From Schlegelella aquatica (GTDB lineage: Bacteria > Pseudomonadota > Gammaproteobacteria > Burkholderiales > Burkholderiaceae_C): a DNA stretch of 64,000 bases. The translations under genes and the position numbers were made by a program. The notes below the pieces were generated by a model. The model searched no databases. It was not told the origin of the DNA and worked only from the letters and a program-made list of their open reading frames with translations. The DNA lies in NCBI RefSeq assembly GCF_026013905.1, contig NZ_CP110257.1, positions 2,254,001 to 2,318,000 of the forward strand. The letters run 5' to 3'. The first letter of the stretch is position 1, and every line of letters starts with the position of its first letter. Positions 19,366 through 28,654 of this stretch are shown here, piece after piece.

Positions 19366-22077
19366 TCATTCGGTCGCGAGCGTCTCGTCCAGGGCGTGCA
19401 AAAAGCGCTTCACGTCGATCGGCTTGGTCCAGTAGGCTTCGAAGCCTGCGGCCAATGCACGATCCACGTCCTCCTGCATCGCGTTGGCCGACAGCGCAAT
19501 GCATCGCAGGTACGCGGTGGAAGGGTCCGCACGCAGTCGCCTGAGCACCTCCTCGCCGGTGATGTCGGGCAACTGCATGTCGATGAGTGCCAGATCGGGC
19601 TGCAGGCTGCGCGCCATCTCCACTCCTTCGGCACCGCTGGTGGCCACGGACAGTTGCACACCGGGGCGCAGACGCACCAGCTCTTCCACCAGCAGCACGT
19701 TGACCGGGTTGTCCTCGACATAGAGCAGGTGTGAGGCGCGCGGGCGCACGGAGGGCACCTCGTGCGCAGCCGGTGACGTCCACGACGCGCCGCGCTGGCC
19801 GTCCTCGCCCGCGGGCAGCCAGAGCCTGAACTCGCTGCCCTCCCCCGGCCGGCTGCGCACCTTGATGAGGCCGCCCATGTGCTGCGCGAGCTGCTGCGCA
19901 ATCGCGAGCCCGATGCCCGTGCCCTCGATGCCCTCGCGCTCCCTGCCCAACCGGTTGAAGGGCTCGAAGAGGCGCTTGAGCTGCTCCTCGCTCATCCCGA
20001 TGCCGGTGTCGCGCACCTCGATCCACGCCCAGGGGGGCCGGGACTGCCCGCTCACGGTGACCTCCCCTCCCGGGCGGTTGTACTTCACGGCGTTCGACAG
20101 CAGGTTCATGAGGATCTGACGCAGCCGCAGCCGATCGGCCACCACCCAGCCCTGCAGGGGGCCGAGGTGGACCGCGATGTCTGCACGCCGTGCGATCGGG
20201 GCGACGAGTTCCACCGCGTCCACCACTGCGTCCTGCAGCGCGATCACGCGGGCTTCGAGTTGCACCGCGCCCGATTCGATGCGCGCCAGGTCCAGCACGT
20301 CGTCGATCAGCGCGAGCAGATGGCGCCCCGCGGCGACGATATGGTCCACCCGCGTGCGTTGCGGCCCCGACAGCGGCTCTTCCTGGTCGGCCTGCAACAC
20401 CTGCGCAAACCCGAGGACGGCATTGAGCGGCGTGCGCAGTTCATGACTCATGCGCGCGAGGAACTCGGACTTCGCGCGGCTCGACTGCTCGGCCGCCTCC
20501 TTCTCGCGTCGGATCTGCTCGGCCTGCTTGACTTCGGTGATGTCCCAGTTCACTCCCAGCATGCGCACCGGCCGCCCGCTGGCGTCCCGCAAGATGCGGG
20601 CGCGACTGGCCAGCCAGTGGACAGAGCCATCGGGCCACACCACCCGGAACTCGTGACCCACCACATCGCAGCCCCGGTCCTGCCACGCCTCGCGGTAGGT
20701 CCGCAGCATCGGCTCCACATCGTCCGGATGCACGCAGGCGATGCGCAACTCGTTGGCAGGCCGGGGTTCGTCTCGGCGCAGACCGCGCAAGCGGTACATC
20801 TGGGCGTCCCAGTACGAGACGTCGTGCACCAGATCGCGCTCCCACGTGCCCATGCCCACGCCCTGTGCGGCGAGGGCAATGCGATGCCGGGCCTCGCGCA
20901 ATTCGGCCTCGGTGCGTTCGCGGTCGGTCAGGTCCAGCGCGACGCCGATGATCGCCACGCAACGGCCGTCTGCGTCACGCTCGGCCACGCGGCGCGTGAG
21001 CACCTGTCGCGTGCTGCCATCGGGCTGCAGGTAGCGCAGCATCGCGTCGACCGGAGCGTCCGCGCGCAAGGCGCGCTCGCTCGCCTGCCGTGCCACCGGC
21101 CGGTCGTCGGGATGCAGGTGCGCGTAGATCTCCTCGATGTGCAGCGGGCGCGCGTGCTGCAATCCCAGCAGGCGCGCGCCTTCGTCGTTGAAGTGCGTGA
21201 TGCCGCTCGCCCAGTCCTGGTGCCAGATCACGAGCCCGACCAGCTCCGCGGCCATCGCCAGATGCGTCGAGATCGACTCCATGCGCCGCCCGATCTCGTA
21301 GCTGTCGGTGTCGTCCATCATCACACCCACCACGCGAGCCGGCCGGCCGGAGGCGTCCGCCTTGACCATCCACTGCGAATGGATGCGCTTCAGGCTGCCG
21401 TCGGGTTGCACCACGCGGTAGTGCACGTCGTAGCGGCCCTCCGCCTCCAGACTCCGATACCACAGGCGCCGCAGCCGCTCCTGGTCCTCCGGGTGCACGC
21501 GCTCGTTCGCCTCCTGGAACGAGGGGGCCCCCTCACGCACCGGCATGCCGAAGAACCGGAACACATGGGCGTCCCAGAAGCCGCCGCCGGATCTCAGGTC
21601 GCGGCCCCAGACGCCCAGACGCCCGAACTCCTGGGCCACTTCCAGCCGCTCGGCCAGGATCTCGGCACGGCGCTCGGCCCGGTGCTGTGCCTGGAGGGGC
21701 AACCAGCGCGCAAGCCAGCAGCGTTCGTGCACGGGGGTGCCACCGGCAGGGGCAGCCCCCTCGGCCGCAGGCCAGGGTGACAGGGCGAACTCGCCCTCCG
21801 ATGGATCGAGGCGCCCGCAGGCCAGCGAGGGCAGCCAAGTCGCCCGCACCGGTGCGACGCCCTCGCCTCGCCTCAACGCCTCGCGCACCCGTGTCTGCAG
21901 CGGCTCGCCCAGGCGCGACAACCATGCCTCGTGCGAGCCGCCACCGAAGCAGGACTCCCAGGCCCGGTTCGCATAGAGCCGCTCGCCCTGGGCGTCCCAT
22001 ACCGCCATCGGCTCGGCCGCAAGGTCGAGCAGGGCGTGCGCCCATCCAGGGGCGGCCGGAAGAGAAGGGAGGGGCAT
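19366..22077 (-). CDS. Multi-PAS hybrid sensor histidine kinase
   Basis: A 903-residue soluble kinase with no membrane segment. Three well-formed PAS/PAC units carry HPEDQ or HPDD motifs near residues 194, 322 and 447; a weaker PAS starts the protein. A HisKA domain follows with the phospho-acceptor at about His545 in RMSHELRTPLN. The ATPase has an N box near 662 (NLLSNAVKYN) and DTGIGM near 690. The C-terminal receiver has its acceptor Asp near 832 (ALIDMQLPD). It is presumably a cytoplasmic redox, ligand or light sensor feeding a phosphorelay; no partner gene is adjacent. ATG 22077 is preferred; a TTG 57 bases upstream would add a disordered stretch. Confidence 0.9.
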   Translation of the reverse strand: MPLPSLPAAPGWAHALLDLAAEPMAVWDAQGERLYANRAWESCFGGGSHEAWLSRLGEPLQTRVREALRRGEGVAPVRATWLPSLACGRLDPSEGEFALSPWPAAEGAAPAGGTPVHERCWLARWLPLQAQHRAERRAEILAERLEVAQEFGRLGVWGRDLRSGGGFWDAHVFRFFGMPVREGAPSFQEANERVHPEDQERLRRLWYRSLEAEGRYDVHYRVVQPDGSLKRIHSQWMVKADASGRPARVVGVMMDDTDSYEIGRRMESISTHLAMAAELVGLVIWHQDWASGITHFNDEGARLLGLQHARPLHIEEIYAHLHPDDRPVARQASERALRADAPVDAMLRYLQPDGSTRQVLTRRVAERDADGRCVAIIGVALDLTDRERTEAELREARHRIALAAQGVGMGTWERDLVHDVSYWDAQMYRLRGLRRDEPRPANELRIACVHPDDVEPMLRTYREAWQDRGCDVVGHEFRVVWPDGSVHWLASRARILRDASGRPVRMLGVNWDITEVKQAEQIRREKEAAEQSSRAKSEFLARMSHELRTPLNAVLGFAQVLQADQEEPLSGPQRTRVDHIVAAGRHLLALIDDVLDLARIESGAVQLEARVIALQDAVVDAVELVAPIARRADIAVHLGPLQGWVVADRLRLRQILMNLLSNAVKYNRPGGEVTVSGQSRPPWAWIEVRDTGIGMSEEQLKRLFEPFNRLGREREGIEGTGIGLAIAQQLAQHMGGLIKVRSRPGEGSEFRLWLPAGEDGQRGASWTSPAAHEVPSVRPRASHLLYVEDNPVNVLLVEELVRLRPGVQLSVATSGAEGVEMARSLQPDLALIDMQLPDITGEEVLRRLRADPSTAYLRCIALSANAMQEDVDRALAAGFEAYWTKPIDVKRFLHALDETLATE

Positions 22078-22214
22078 GGGGACCGGTCGGGGCTGCGTCC
22101 CGCGCAGTGTGCCATCCTCTTCCGGCCCGCCCAAGACCCGGGCAACGGGGCAGGCGCGTCTTCGACCGGCTGCGAGCCGCGCGCGGCCCGGGGGCCCGAG
22201 GCGCCCCCCTTGTG

Positions 22215-24341
22215 TCAGAAGCTCGCCCTCAAGCCCACCTGCAGAGCCCGGCCCGGCAGCGGCGCCAACTCACGCACGGTGCGGATCGAAGCGGCGTTGT
22301 AGGCGAGCCGGTTCGTGAGGTTGCGCGCCTGCACGAACCAAGTCCAATGGCTGGCGCCCGCCTGCACCCGGTAGCGGGCGTGCAGGTGCAGCAGCGTGTA
22401 GGACGGCGTCGGCACGTCGTCGCCCGGCACGCGAGACTGGCGGGCCGCATGCTGGACCTCGGCACCGGCCTGCCAGGCCCCGCGGGCGGCCTGCGCTCCC
22501 AGGGTCAACCGGGCAGGCGAGATGCGGGGCAGCGGCTCGCCAGTGTCCGCATTGGACGCCCGCACCCAGTCCAGACGCGCCTCCAGCTCGATGCGGGCGG
22601 GCCGCGCGGCCACCCGACGGCGCGCCTCGAGCTCGACGCCGTGGAAGCGCGCCCTCACCCCGCGGAACGCGTACACGGGGTACGAGGCGACCTCCCCGTC
22701 CTCCCCCGGCTCCTCCACCACCTCCTTGGTGCCCTCCAGCGCGATGAAGCGAGAAAAGCGGCTGGCGAAAGCGCTCGCCTTGAGCGAGTTCGAGTCCTCC
22801 TTCCACTGTGCGCTCAGCTCCAGGTGCGTGCCGCGCTCCTTGCGCTGAGCCGGGTCCCCGCGCTCGTACGCGCCCGTCGCCACGTGAACGCCCCGGGCGT
22901 AGAGCTCGTAGAACGTCGGCGCACGCTCGGTGTACGACAGGCTGCCGCCCAGCCGCCACCCGCCGGCGAGCTCTGAACTCAGCCCGAGCGACGCACTGCC
23001 GAGCCCGAAGCGCCGCTCGGACGCGGCTCCGAAGCGCATCTCCTCCCCGGGCGCGTCGCCGTCCGAGCCGACGCGCACCTGCTCGCGGCGCACGCCGGCG
23101 GACCACCGCAGCGCACCTGTGGTCCATTCCTCGAGCACGAACACCGCGCTCGAGCGCGTGCGCGTGCTCGGCACGAAGGCCTCTTCGCCCAGCGCGGCAA
23201 AGTCCGAGCGCTCGACCTGGAGTCCCACCACGCCCTGGGCGCCCCCCAGGGCCGCCCAGGGGCGGTGCACGAGTTCCAACCGACCGTCCGCGCCTTGGCT
23301 GCGGAAACGGGTGCCGACCTCCTCGCCCTCCACCTCATCGTGGCGGTAGTCGGTGTGGTTCAACTGCATACGGACCGCGCGCCACCAGCCCCCTTGCGGC
23401 CGCCACTCGCCCGCCAGGGCGTGCCGCTCGCGCCGCATGCGGATCGCGACCTCGGGCTCCACCACCACGCCGTAGTCGTTGCGGTACGCATCCACCGAAG
23501 CCCCGAGGTAGCCGCGGTCGAAGGTGAGCGCGGCACCGAGCGCTCCCCCGCGCGCATCGGACTGAGAGTTCTCGATGCGCCGCGTCGCCGCGCCCGCCGC
23601 ACCGTCCGGCGTGCGGGGCACGAAGCGCGGCACCCGCAAGTCCTCCGTCTCGCGCGAGAACGCGTCGGCATGGACCGCGATCCGCCCATCGCCCGCTTCG
23701 ACCAGGGCCGAACCGCCCCGCTCCGAGGCGCCCCCGCCCGCTCTCAGCTCCGCCGAGCCCGTCACACCGCTCACAGGCGCTCGCGGGATGCGGTTGTCCA
23801 GCGCGTTCACCACCCCGCCCACGGCACTGCCGCCATACATCAGCGCAGCCGGCCCTCGCAGCACCTCCACCCGGTCCACCACCAACGGGTCCAGGGGCAC
23901 GGCGTGATCGAAGCTGAGGCTGGACGCGTCCACCGACGCGCCCGAGTTCTGCAAGACCCGGAGCCGGTCGCCATCCAGCCCGCGGATCACCGGCCGGCTC
24001 GCGTTCGGCCCGAAGTAGCTGGACGACACGCCCGGCAGGCCGTCGAGCGTCTCGCCGAGCGTCGCGCCCCGACGGCGCGCCAACGCGTCGCCCTCGAGAG
24101 CGACCACCGGGGCAGCGGGCTCTGCTTGGCCCAGGGGGTTGCCGGTGACGACGACCGTGGGCAGCGCCTGCTCGGCCTGAGCCGCGACCGGCGAGACCGC
24201 ACAGGCCAAGGCGCACGCCCACCCGACGGGCGAGCGCGCGAGCCCCCGTGCTGCCCCGCTGGAAGGGGGGAAGGACCACAGGTGGAAAGAAGCGACGGGG
24301 CCGCGCACGCGGGGCCGGCCCTCGGAGTGGAAAGCGTTCAT
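22215..24341 (-). CDS. TonB-dependent outer-membrane receptor
   Basis: A 708-residue receptor. A long N-terminus ends in a signal peptide (about residues 38-55, VGWACALACAVSPVAAQA). A TonB box-like LPTVVVTG and a plug domain follow (VIRGLDGDRLRVLQNS, DRVEVLRGPAALMYGGSAVGG), then a beta-barrel ending in the terminal Phe of LQVGLRASF. The layout resembles the ZnuD-like metal receptors of betaproteobacteria. The small gene upstream, with HR..H and H/C motifs, also fits metal uptake, but the ligand is not proven. ATG 24341 has AGGA at a good distance; ATG 24359 is possible. Confidence 0.85.
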   Translation of the reverse strand: MNAFHSEGRPRVRGPVASFHLWSFPPSSGAARGLARSPVGWACALACAVSPVAAQAEQALPTVVVTGNPLGQAEPAAPVVALEGDALARRRGATLGETLDGLPGVSSSYFGPNASRPVIRGLDGDRLRVLQNSGASVDASSLSFDHAVPLDPLVVDRVEVLRGPAALMYGGSAVGGVVNALDNRIPRAPVSGVTGSAELRAGGGASERGGSALVEAGDGRIAVHADAFSRETEDLRVPRFVPRTPDGAAGAATRRIENSQSDARGGALGAALTFDRGYLGASVDAYRNDYGVVVEPEVAIRMRRERHALAGEWRPQGGWWRAVRMQLNHTDYRHDEVEGEEVGTRFRSQGADGRLELVHRPWAALGGAQGVVGLQVERSDFAALGEEAFVPSTRTRSSAVFVLEEWTTGALRWSAGVRREQVRVGSDGDAPGEEMRFGAASERRFGLGSASLGLSSELAGGWRLGGSLSYTERAPTFYELYARGVHVATGAYERGDPAQRKERGTHLELSAQWKEDSNSLKASAFASRFSRFIALEGTKEVVEEPGEDGEVASYPVYAFRGVRARFHGVELEARRRVAARPARIELEARLDWVRASNADTGEPLPRISPARLTLGAQAARGAWQAGAEVQHAARQSRVPGDDVPTPSYTLLHLHARYRVQAGASHWTWFVQARNLTNRLAYNAASIRTVRELAPLPGRALQVGLRASF

Positions 24342-24519
24342 GAGCAAGATCCTGAGCATCGGAAGGACCGTGCGCCGCGCAGCCGACGGCCGAGGCGCGG
24401 CGCGGGCCGGGCCGGTCGCGGTCGATCGGCCGGCCGGGCCGGTGCGGTCCGCATGAAAGACGGGCACCCCTCGACCGTGCCGCTCGCGGCGGCCCGGACG
24501 CAGGGCGCAACAGGAACGA

Positions 24520-24912
24520 TCAGCTCAGGAAGGCCGGCGGCGCTCGTGCGTCGAAAGCGCGTGCGGGCGCGCCTCGGCGGCAGGGGCACGGCCGGGCCCG
24601 CGGCACGGAAGGGGCCGGCGACTCGACCACGAGGGCCACCGCGACATGCGCGGCGTCGGCGCACGTGGCGTGGTCGAACACCAGGCAGGCACGCTCGTCG
24701 GCATGGTCGCCAAACCAGGAAGCCCAGCGCGAGACCTCGCGCACGGGAGCCGAGGCCGCGGCGTGCTCCGCGCCCGCAGCAGGCACATGTGCCGCGCGAT
24801 GCAGCACCCCCAGCCATTGCGCAGCCACGAGCGCAAGGGCCAGCCACCAGCCCCATGCCGGGGCCGCCGCACGCCGTCTGCCGATGATCCCGCGCCCTGC
24901 CCGTCCTGCCAT
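24520..24912 (-). CDS. Small single-span protein with His/Cys motifs, partner of the TonB receptor
   Basis: A 130-residue protein. An N-terminal basic stretch is followed by one hydrophobic segment (WWLALALVAAQWLGVLHRAAH). A periplasmic-type part then carries WFGDHADERACLVFDHATCADAAHV, with two cysteines and several His/Asp residues. The C-terminus is Pro/Arg/Ala-rich. From memory, similar short proteins (DUF2946-like) precede ZnuD-like or copper-linked TonB receptors in Burkholderiales, suggesting a periplasmic metal-handling role. That is family knowledge plus context, not proof. It lies 27 bases behind msrA and 178 bases before the receptor start on the same strand. It has no clear ribosome binding site. 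Confidence 0.55.
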   Translation of the reverse strand: MAGRAGRGIIGRRRAAAPAWGWWLALALVAAQWLGVLHRAAHVPAAGAEHAAASAPVREVSRWASWFGDHADERACLVFDHATCADAAHVAVALVVESPAPSVPRARPCPCRRGAPARAFDARAPPAFLS

Positions 24913-24939
24913 ACGGGCGGCGATTCTAGGGGCCCGGAC

Positions 24940-25497
24940 TCACCCCTTGCGTAACTTGCTCGAAAAGGTCTTCATGAACTTCTCGACCTTCGGGGCCACC
25001 ACGTAGGAGCAATAGCCCTGGTGGGGGTGCTTGGCGAAATAGTTCTGGTGATAGTCCTCGGCCGGCCAGTACTGCCGCAGCGGCTCCACTTCCGTCACCA
25101 CCCGGCCGGCCACCGCGCCGCTCGTCGCGAGCGACGCGATCACTTCGCGCGCCACGTCGGCCTGGCGCGGGTCCACCCAGTAGATGCCGGAGCGGTACTG
25201 CGGCCCCACGTCGTTGCCCTGACGGTTCAGCGTGGTCGGGTCGTGGATCACGAAGAAGATCTCCAGCAGCTCGCGCAGCGCGATGCGGGCGGGGTCGAAC
25301 ACCACCTTGACCACCTCCGCATGACCGGTGTCGCCCCTGCACACTTCCTCGTAGGTGGGTCGCTCGACGTGGCCGTTCGCGTACCCCGACTCGACGTCCA
25401 GCACGCCTTCGACCCTGTCGTAGACCGCCTCCAGGCACCAGAAACAACCGCCTGCGAGGTAGATGGTTTCGCGCTGCGCGCCGTCGGTCGGGGTCAT
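24940..25497 (-). CDS. msrA: Peptide-methionine (S)-S-oxide reductase
   Basis: A 185-residue MsrA with the catalytic motif AGGCFWCLEAVYD near the N-terminus, GYANGHVERPTYEEVCRGDT, and the C-terminal EDYHQNYFAKHPHQGYC, where the last cysteine can resolve. It reduces methionine-S-sulfoxide in proteins, with thioredoxin as donor. It is the first gene of a possible three-gene minus-strand run with the small His/Cys protein and the TonB receptor. ATG 25497 begins MTPTDGAQRETIYLAGGC, a normal MsrA length. Confidence 0.92.
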   Translation of the reverse strand: MTPTDGAQRETIYLAGGCFWCLEAVYDRVEGVLDVESGYANGHVERPTYEEVCRGDTGHAEVVKVVFDPARIALRELLEIFFVIHDPTTLNRQGNDVGPQYRSGIYWVDPRQADVAREVIASLATSGAVAGRVVTEVEPLRQYWPAEDYHQNYFAKHPHQGYCSYVVAPKVEKFMKTFSSKLRKG

Positions 25498-25530
25498 CGT
25501 CGTGCTCCAGCCAGAAGCGCTCGGGTTCGA

Positions 25531-25576
25531 GGCACCGTCCGAGGACTCGAAGGCACCGTCCAGGGAGGCACCGTCC
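25531..25576. repeat. Short direct repeats upstream of msrA
   Basis: GGCACCGTCC occurs three times, at 25531-25540, 25552-25561 and 25567-25576, each followed by a variant of GAGGACTCG or AGGGA. The cluster lies about 35-80 bases upstream of the msrA start. It could be a regulator-binding array or simple slippage; nothing else supports either view. Confidence 0.4.
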
Positions 25577-25707
25577 AGGGACTCGATTCCAGCATAGCAG
25601 TCGAGGTCGAGGTCCGCGCGGCTGCGCCCCGCTCCACTCAGGGCGCGCCGGCGGCGTGCTCGTCGCGTAAGCTGCGGGCTTTTCGTCGGAAGAGCTGACA
25701 TCCGCCC

Positions 25708-26517
25708 ATGCCTGAGTTCCTTTCCGCCTACAAGCCCCTGCTGACTGCCCTGGTCTTGCCGCCCGCTTCGCTGATCCTGCTCGTGCTCGTCGGCGCGCGA
25801 CTCATCCTGCCCCGCCGGGTGCTGGGGTTCACGCTCGTCCTCGCCGCCTGCCTCGGCTTGTGGCTCACCTCGACGAGCGGCTTCGCCCGCGTCTTGCAGC
25901 AATTCGTGCTGCGCACGCCGCCCGCATGGACGCAGGCCGACATCGAGGCGTTGCGCAAGGAAGTGAAGGCGCAGCCTCGCGGCCGCACCGAGTTGGCGAT
26001 CATCGTGCTCGGCGGCGGCATGAAGCCGCGCGCCCCCGAGTACGGGGTCTCCGACCTCACCCCCGCCTCGCACCAGCGGCTGCGCTACGGGGTGTGGCTG
26101 GCGCGTGCCACGGGTGCACCGCTGGGGTTCAGCGGGGGGTTGGGATGGTCCCAGCTGGACGGCGAGACCCCCGAGGCACGCATCGCCGAGCGGCTCGCCC
26201 AGGAGGAGTTCGGCCTGCGCCTGCGCTGGGTGGAGGACTTGTCGCGCGACACGCATGAGAACGCCGCCCGCACCGCCGCCCTCCTGCGCAGCGCCGGGGT
26301 GCGCAAGGTGATCATCGTCACGCACGCGTGGCACATGCCGAGGGCACTGCGCTCCTTCCGTGAAGTCCTCGGCAACGACATGCAGGTGGTGGGCGCCCCC
26401 ATGGGCTTCCACGTCCGCCGCACCGCGCCGGCGCTGGAGTGGCTGCCGAGCAGCGAAGGGCTGTACGAGAACCGCGTCGTGCTGCGCGAGCTGCTGGCCT
26501 GGCTGGTCGGTGCCTGA
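25708..26517 (+). CDS. YdcF/ElyC-type DUF218 membrane protein
   Basis: A 269-residue protein with two N-terminal membrane helices (about 12-32 and 38-55), then a DUF218 domain. The domain has LAIIVLGGGMKPRAPEYG, the DLSRDTHENAARTA motif and VIIVTHAWHMPRALRSF. This fits the ElyC/SanA/YdcF group. ElyC of E. coli affects peptidoglycan precursor (lipid carrier) metabolism, but most members are uncharacterised. It is single, with a copy of the GC-rich repeat starting directly after its TGA and then a perfect hairpin. Confidence 0.82.
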   Translation: MPEFLSAYKPLLTALVLPPASLILLVLVGARLILPRRVLGFTLVLAACLGLWLTSTSGFARVLQQFVLRTPPAWTQADIEALRKEVKAQPRGRTELAIIVLGGGMKPRAPEYGVSDLTPASHQRLRYGVWLARATGAPLGFSGGLGWSQLDGETPEARIAERLAQEEFGLRLRWVEDLSRDTHENAARTAALLRSAGVRKVIIVTHAWHMPRALRSFREVLGNDMQVVGAPMGFHVRRTAPALEWLPSSEGLYENRVVLRELLAWLVGA

Positions 26518-26825
26518 CCCCCTGGGGGGTGGGGCGCACGCCCCGGGGGCGCACGAATAGGGCCAAGGCCGGCCCCAGGGTCAGGGCCGGCCCCGCTTTG
26601 CCGTTCGTCGAGACAGACGGCCCAATAGAAACCCCTCCGGCTCGAAGGCGCGGAGGGGGGCGGTGGCCCAGACCACCTGGCGAGGCTCTGGAAGACTCGT
26701 TCCGGGGCCCCTTCGTGCGCAGCGACTGCGCCTCGATGATGCCCGCAATTCACATACAGGCGCAGTAACGATACTGCCAGTCTTCCGGTACGGTCAATCG
26801 CGCTTTCCAATGACGCAGGCGGCGC
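26518..26825. other. Convergent intergenic region: repeat remnant and terminator hairpins
   Basis: Immediately after the ydcF stop is a single diverged copy of the dispersed repeat (CCCCCTGGGGGG then GGGGCGCACGCCCC, about 26518-26548). Next is a perfect nine-pair hairpin, GGCCGGCCC (26567-26575) with GGGCCGGCC (26584-26592), that probably ends ydcF transcription. At the right end CCAATGA (26807-26813) pairs with TCATTGG (26826-26832), overlapping the ubiD stop. The middle, which is less GC-rich around 26755-26810, shows no gene. Confidence 0.6.
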
Positions 26826-28391
26826 TCATTGGCCGCTGGTCCCGCCCAGGATCTGCTCGTACAGCGCGTCCATGCGCTGGCGCACATCGGGGTCCATCTC
26901 GATCACACGCCCCCACTCGCGCTCCGTCTCGCCCGGCCACTTGTGGGTCGCGTCCAGGCCCATCTTCCCGCCCAGGCCGGAAACAGGCGATGCGAAGTCA
27001 AGATAGTCGATGGGCGTGTGATCGACCAGCGTCGTGTCACGCACGGGGTCCATGCGCGTCGTGATGGCCCAGATCACGTCCTGCCAGTTGCGGATGTCCA
27101 CGTCATCGTCGGTGACGACGATGAACTTGGTGTACATGAACTGCCGCAGGAAGCTCCACACGCCGAACATCAACCGCTTCGCGTGGCCCGGGTACGACTT
27201 GCGCATGCTCACGATCGCCATGCGGTAGCTGCACCCTTCGGGCGGCAGATAGAAGTCGACGATCTCGGGGAACTGCTTCTGCAGGATCGGCACGAACACC
27301 TCGTTGAGCGCCACCCCGAGCACTGCCGGCTCGTCCGGCGGTTTGCCGGTGTAAGTGCTGTGATAGATGGGGGCGCGCCGCGTCGTGATGCGCGAGATCT
27401 CGAACACCGGAAACCACTCCCGCTCGTTGTAGTACCCGGTGTGATCGCCATACGGGCCCTCCAGCGCATGCAGGTAGCCGCCCCTCTCCTTCAGCGGCAC
27501 CCCGGCCGGCGAGACGCCTTCGTACCCCGCCGGGGCCGGCGGGATGTGGCCCTCGAGCACGATCTCGGCCGTGGCCGGCACCTGCAGCTTCCATTCGCCC
27601 TCGCCCACCGCGCTGTCCACCACCTCGGTGCGGCTGCCGCGCAGCAGACCGGCGAACTGGTACTCCGAAAGCGTGTCCGGCACCGGCGTCACCGCGCCGA
27701 GCGTGGTGGCTGGATCGGCCCCCAAGGCCACGGCAATCGGGAACGGCTGCCCCGGCCGCGCGAGTGCGAACTCGCGGAAGTCGAGCGCCCCGCCTCGGTG
27801 AGCCAACCACCGCATGATGACCTGCTGCGGCCCGATGACCTGCTGCCGGTAGATGCCCAGGTTCTGACGGCGCCGCGCCTGGGGCACGCCTTGCGGCCCC
27901 CGTGTGACGACCAGCCCCCAGGTGATGAGAGGCGCGGCATCGCCCGGCCAACAGTGCTGGATGGGCAGTCGGCCGAGGTCGACCTCGCTGCCCTCCCACA
28001 CCACTTCCTGGCATGGTGCCGTGCGTACCACCGCAGGCTTCATGTCCCACAGGGCCTTGGCCATCTGCACCAGTTGCCCCGCGTCCTTCAGCCCGCGCGG
28101 CGGCTGCGGCTCCTTCAGCGTGGCGAGCAGGCGGCCGATGTCGCGCAGTTCACCCACGCCCGCCGCCCCCATCGCGCGCGCCACCCGCCGGGTGGAGCCG
28201 AACAGATTCGCCAACACCGGCATCCGGTGCCCCGCCGGCTGCTCGAACAGCAGCGCCGGGCCGTCGGCCTTGAGCACCCTGTCGGCCAACGCCGTCATCT
28301 CCAGATGGGGCGAGACCGGCTGACGCACGCGGCACAAATCCCCGTCTCGCTCCAGTCCGTGAAGAAACGCACGCAGATCCGCGTACTTCAT
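26826..28391 (-). CDS. ubiD: UbiD-family decarboxylase
   Basis: A 521-residue protein starting [19 protein letters not shown], which is diagnostic for UbiD (4-hydroxy-3-polyprenylbenzoate decarboxylase of ubiquinone biosynthesis). It also has [31 protein letters not shown] and the prenyl-FMN/metal region GSRTEVVDS and LEGHIPP. Enzymes of this family need prenylated FMN made by UbiX; no ubiX is in the window. The length agrees with the roughly 500-residue family, so it is probably intact. It is divergent from the lytic transglycosylase gene. An in-frame ATG 21 bases upstream is less likely as a start. Confidence 0.92.
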   Translation of the reverse strand: MKYADLRAFLHGLERDGDLCRVRQPVSPHLEMTALADRVLKADGPALLFEQPAGHRMPVLANLFGSTRRVARAMGAAGVGELRDIGRLLATLKEPQPPRGLKDAGQLVQMAKALWDMKPAVVRTAPCQEVVWEGSEVDLGRLPIQHCWPGDAAPLITWGLVVTRGPQGVPQARRRQNLGIYRQQVIGPQQVIMRWLAHRGGALDFREFALARPGQPFPIAVALGADPATTLGAVTPVPDTLSEYQFAGLLRGSRTEVVDSAVGEGEWKLQVPATAEIVLEGHIPPAPAGYEGVSPAGVPLKERGGYLHALEGPYGDHTGYYNEREWFPVFEISRITTRRAPIYHSTYTGKPPDEPAVLGVALNEVFVPILQKQFPEIVDFYLPPEGCSYRMAIVSMRKSYPGHAKRLMFGVWSFLRQFMYTKFIVVTDDDVDIRNWQDVIWAITTRMDPVRDTTLVDHTPIDYLDFASPVSGLGGKMGLDATHKWPGETEREWGRVIEMDPDVRQRMDALYEQILGGTSGQ

Positions 28392-28425
28392 ATCGATTCC
28401 AGCATAAAGCACAAAAACCTTATTC

Positions 28426-28455
28426 TTGACCCGTTATTTGACCGGTCCCTAGAAT
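28426..28455 (+). promoter_or_regulatory. Sigma-70-type promoter for the lytic transglycosylase gene
   Basis: TTGACC (28426-28431) and TAGAAT (28450-28455) are separated by 18 bases, in an AT-richer island that stands out from its surroundings. Transcription would start near 28462 and give a leader of about 190 bases before the ATG at 28655. The same island must also hold the ubiD promoter on the other strand. Confidence 0.6.
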
Positions 28456-28654
28456 CCGCCCGTCCCGCAGTTAGGGGATTACCCGCACCGCCTGTTCGGT
28501 GCGACGCTGCCACCGCAGCTCATCTGTCGCGCGCAGTTTCGCTCGGGCACCGCTTGTTGCAGTGCCGGCGTGGCGCGCGGCGCATTATCGCCGTCGCCCC
28601 GTCCCCCGCCCCCGCCTCGGCGGGCCTCGCGGAGCGCGGCAGGAAAGGAGTGAC

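Noticed and set aside
24342..24519. Possible cobalamin riboswitch before the TonB receptor
   Set aside because: The leader is short and the B12-box (GCCACTG-like core) is not seen.
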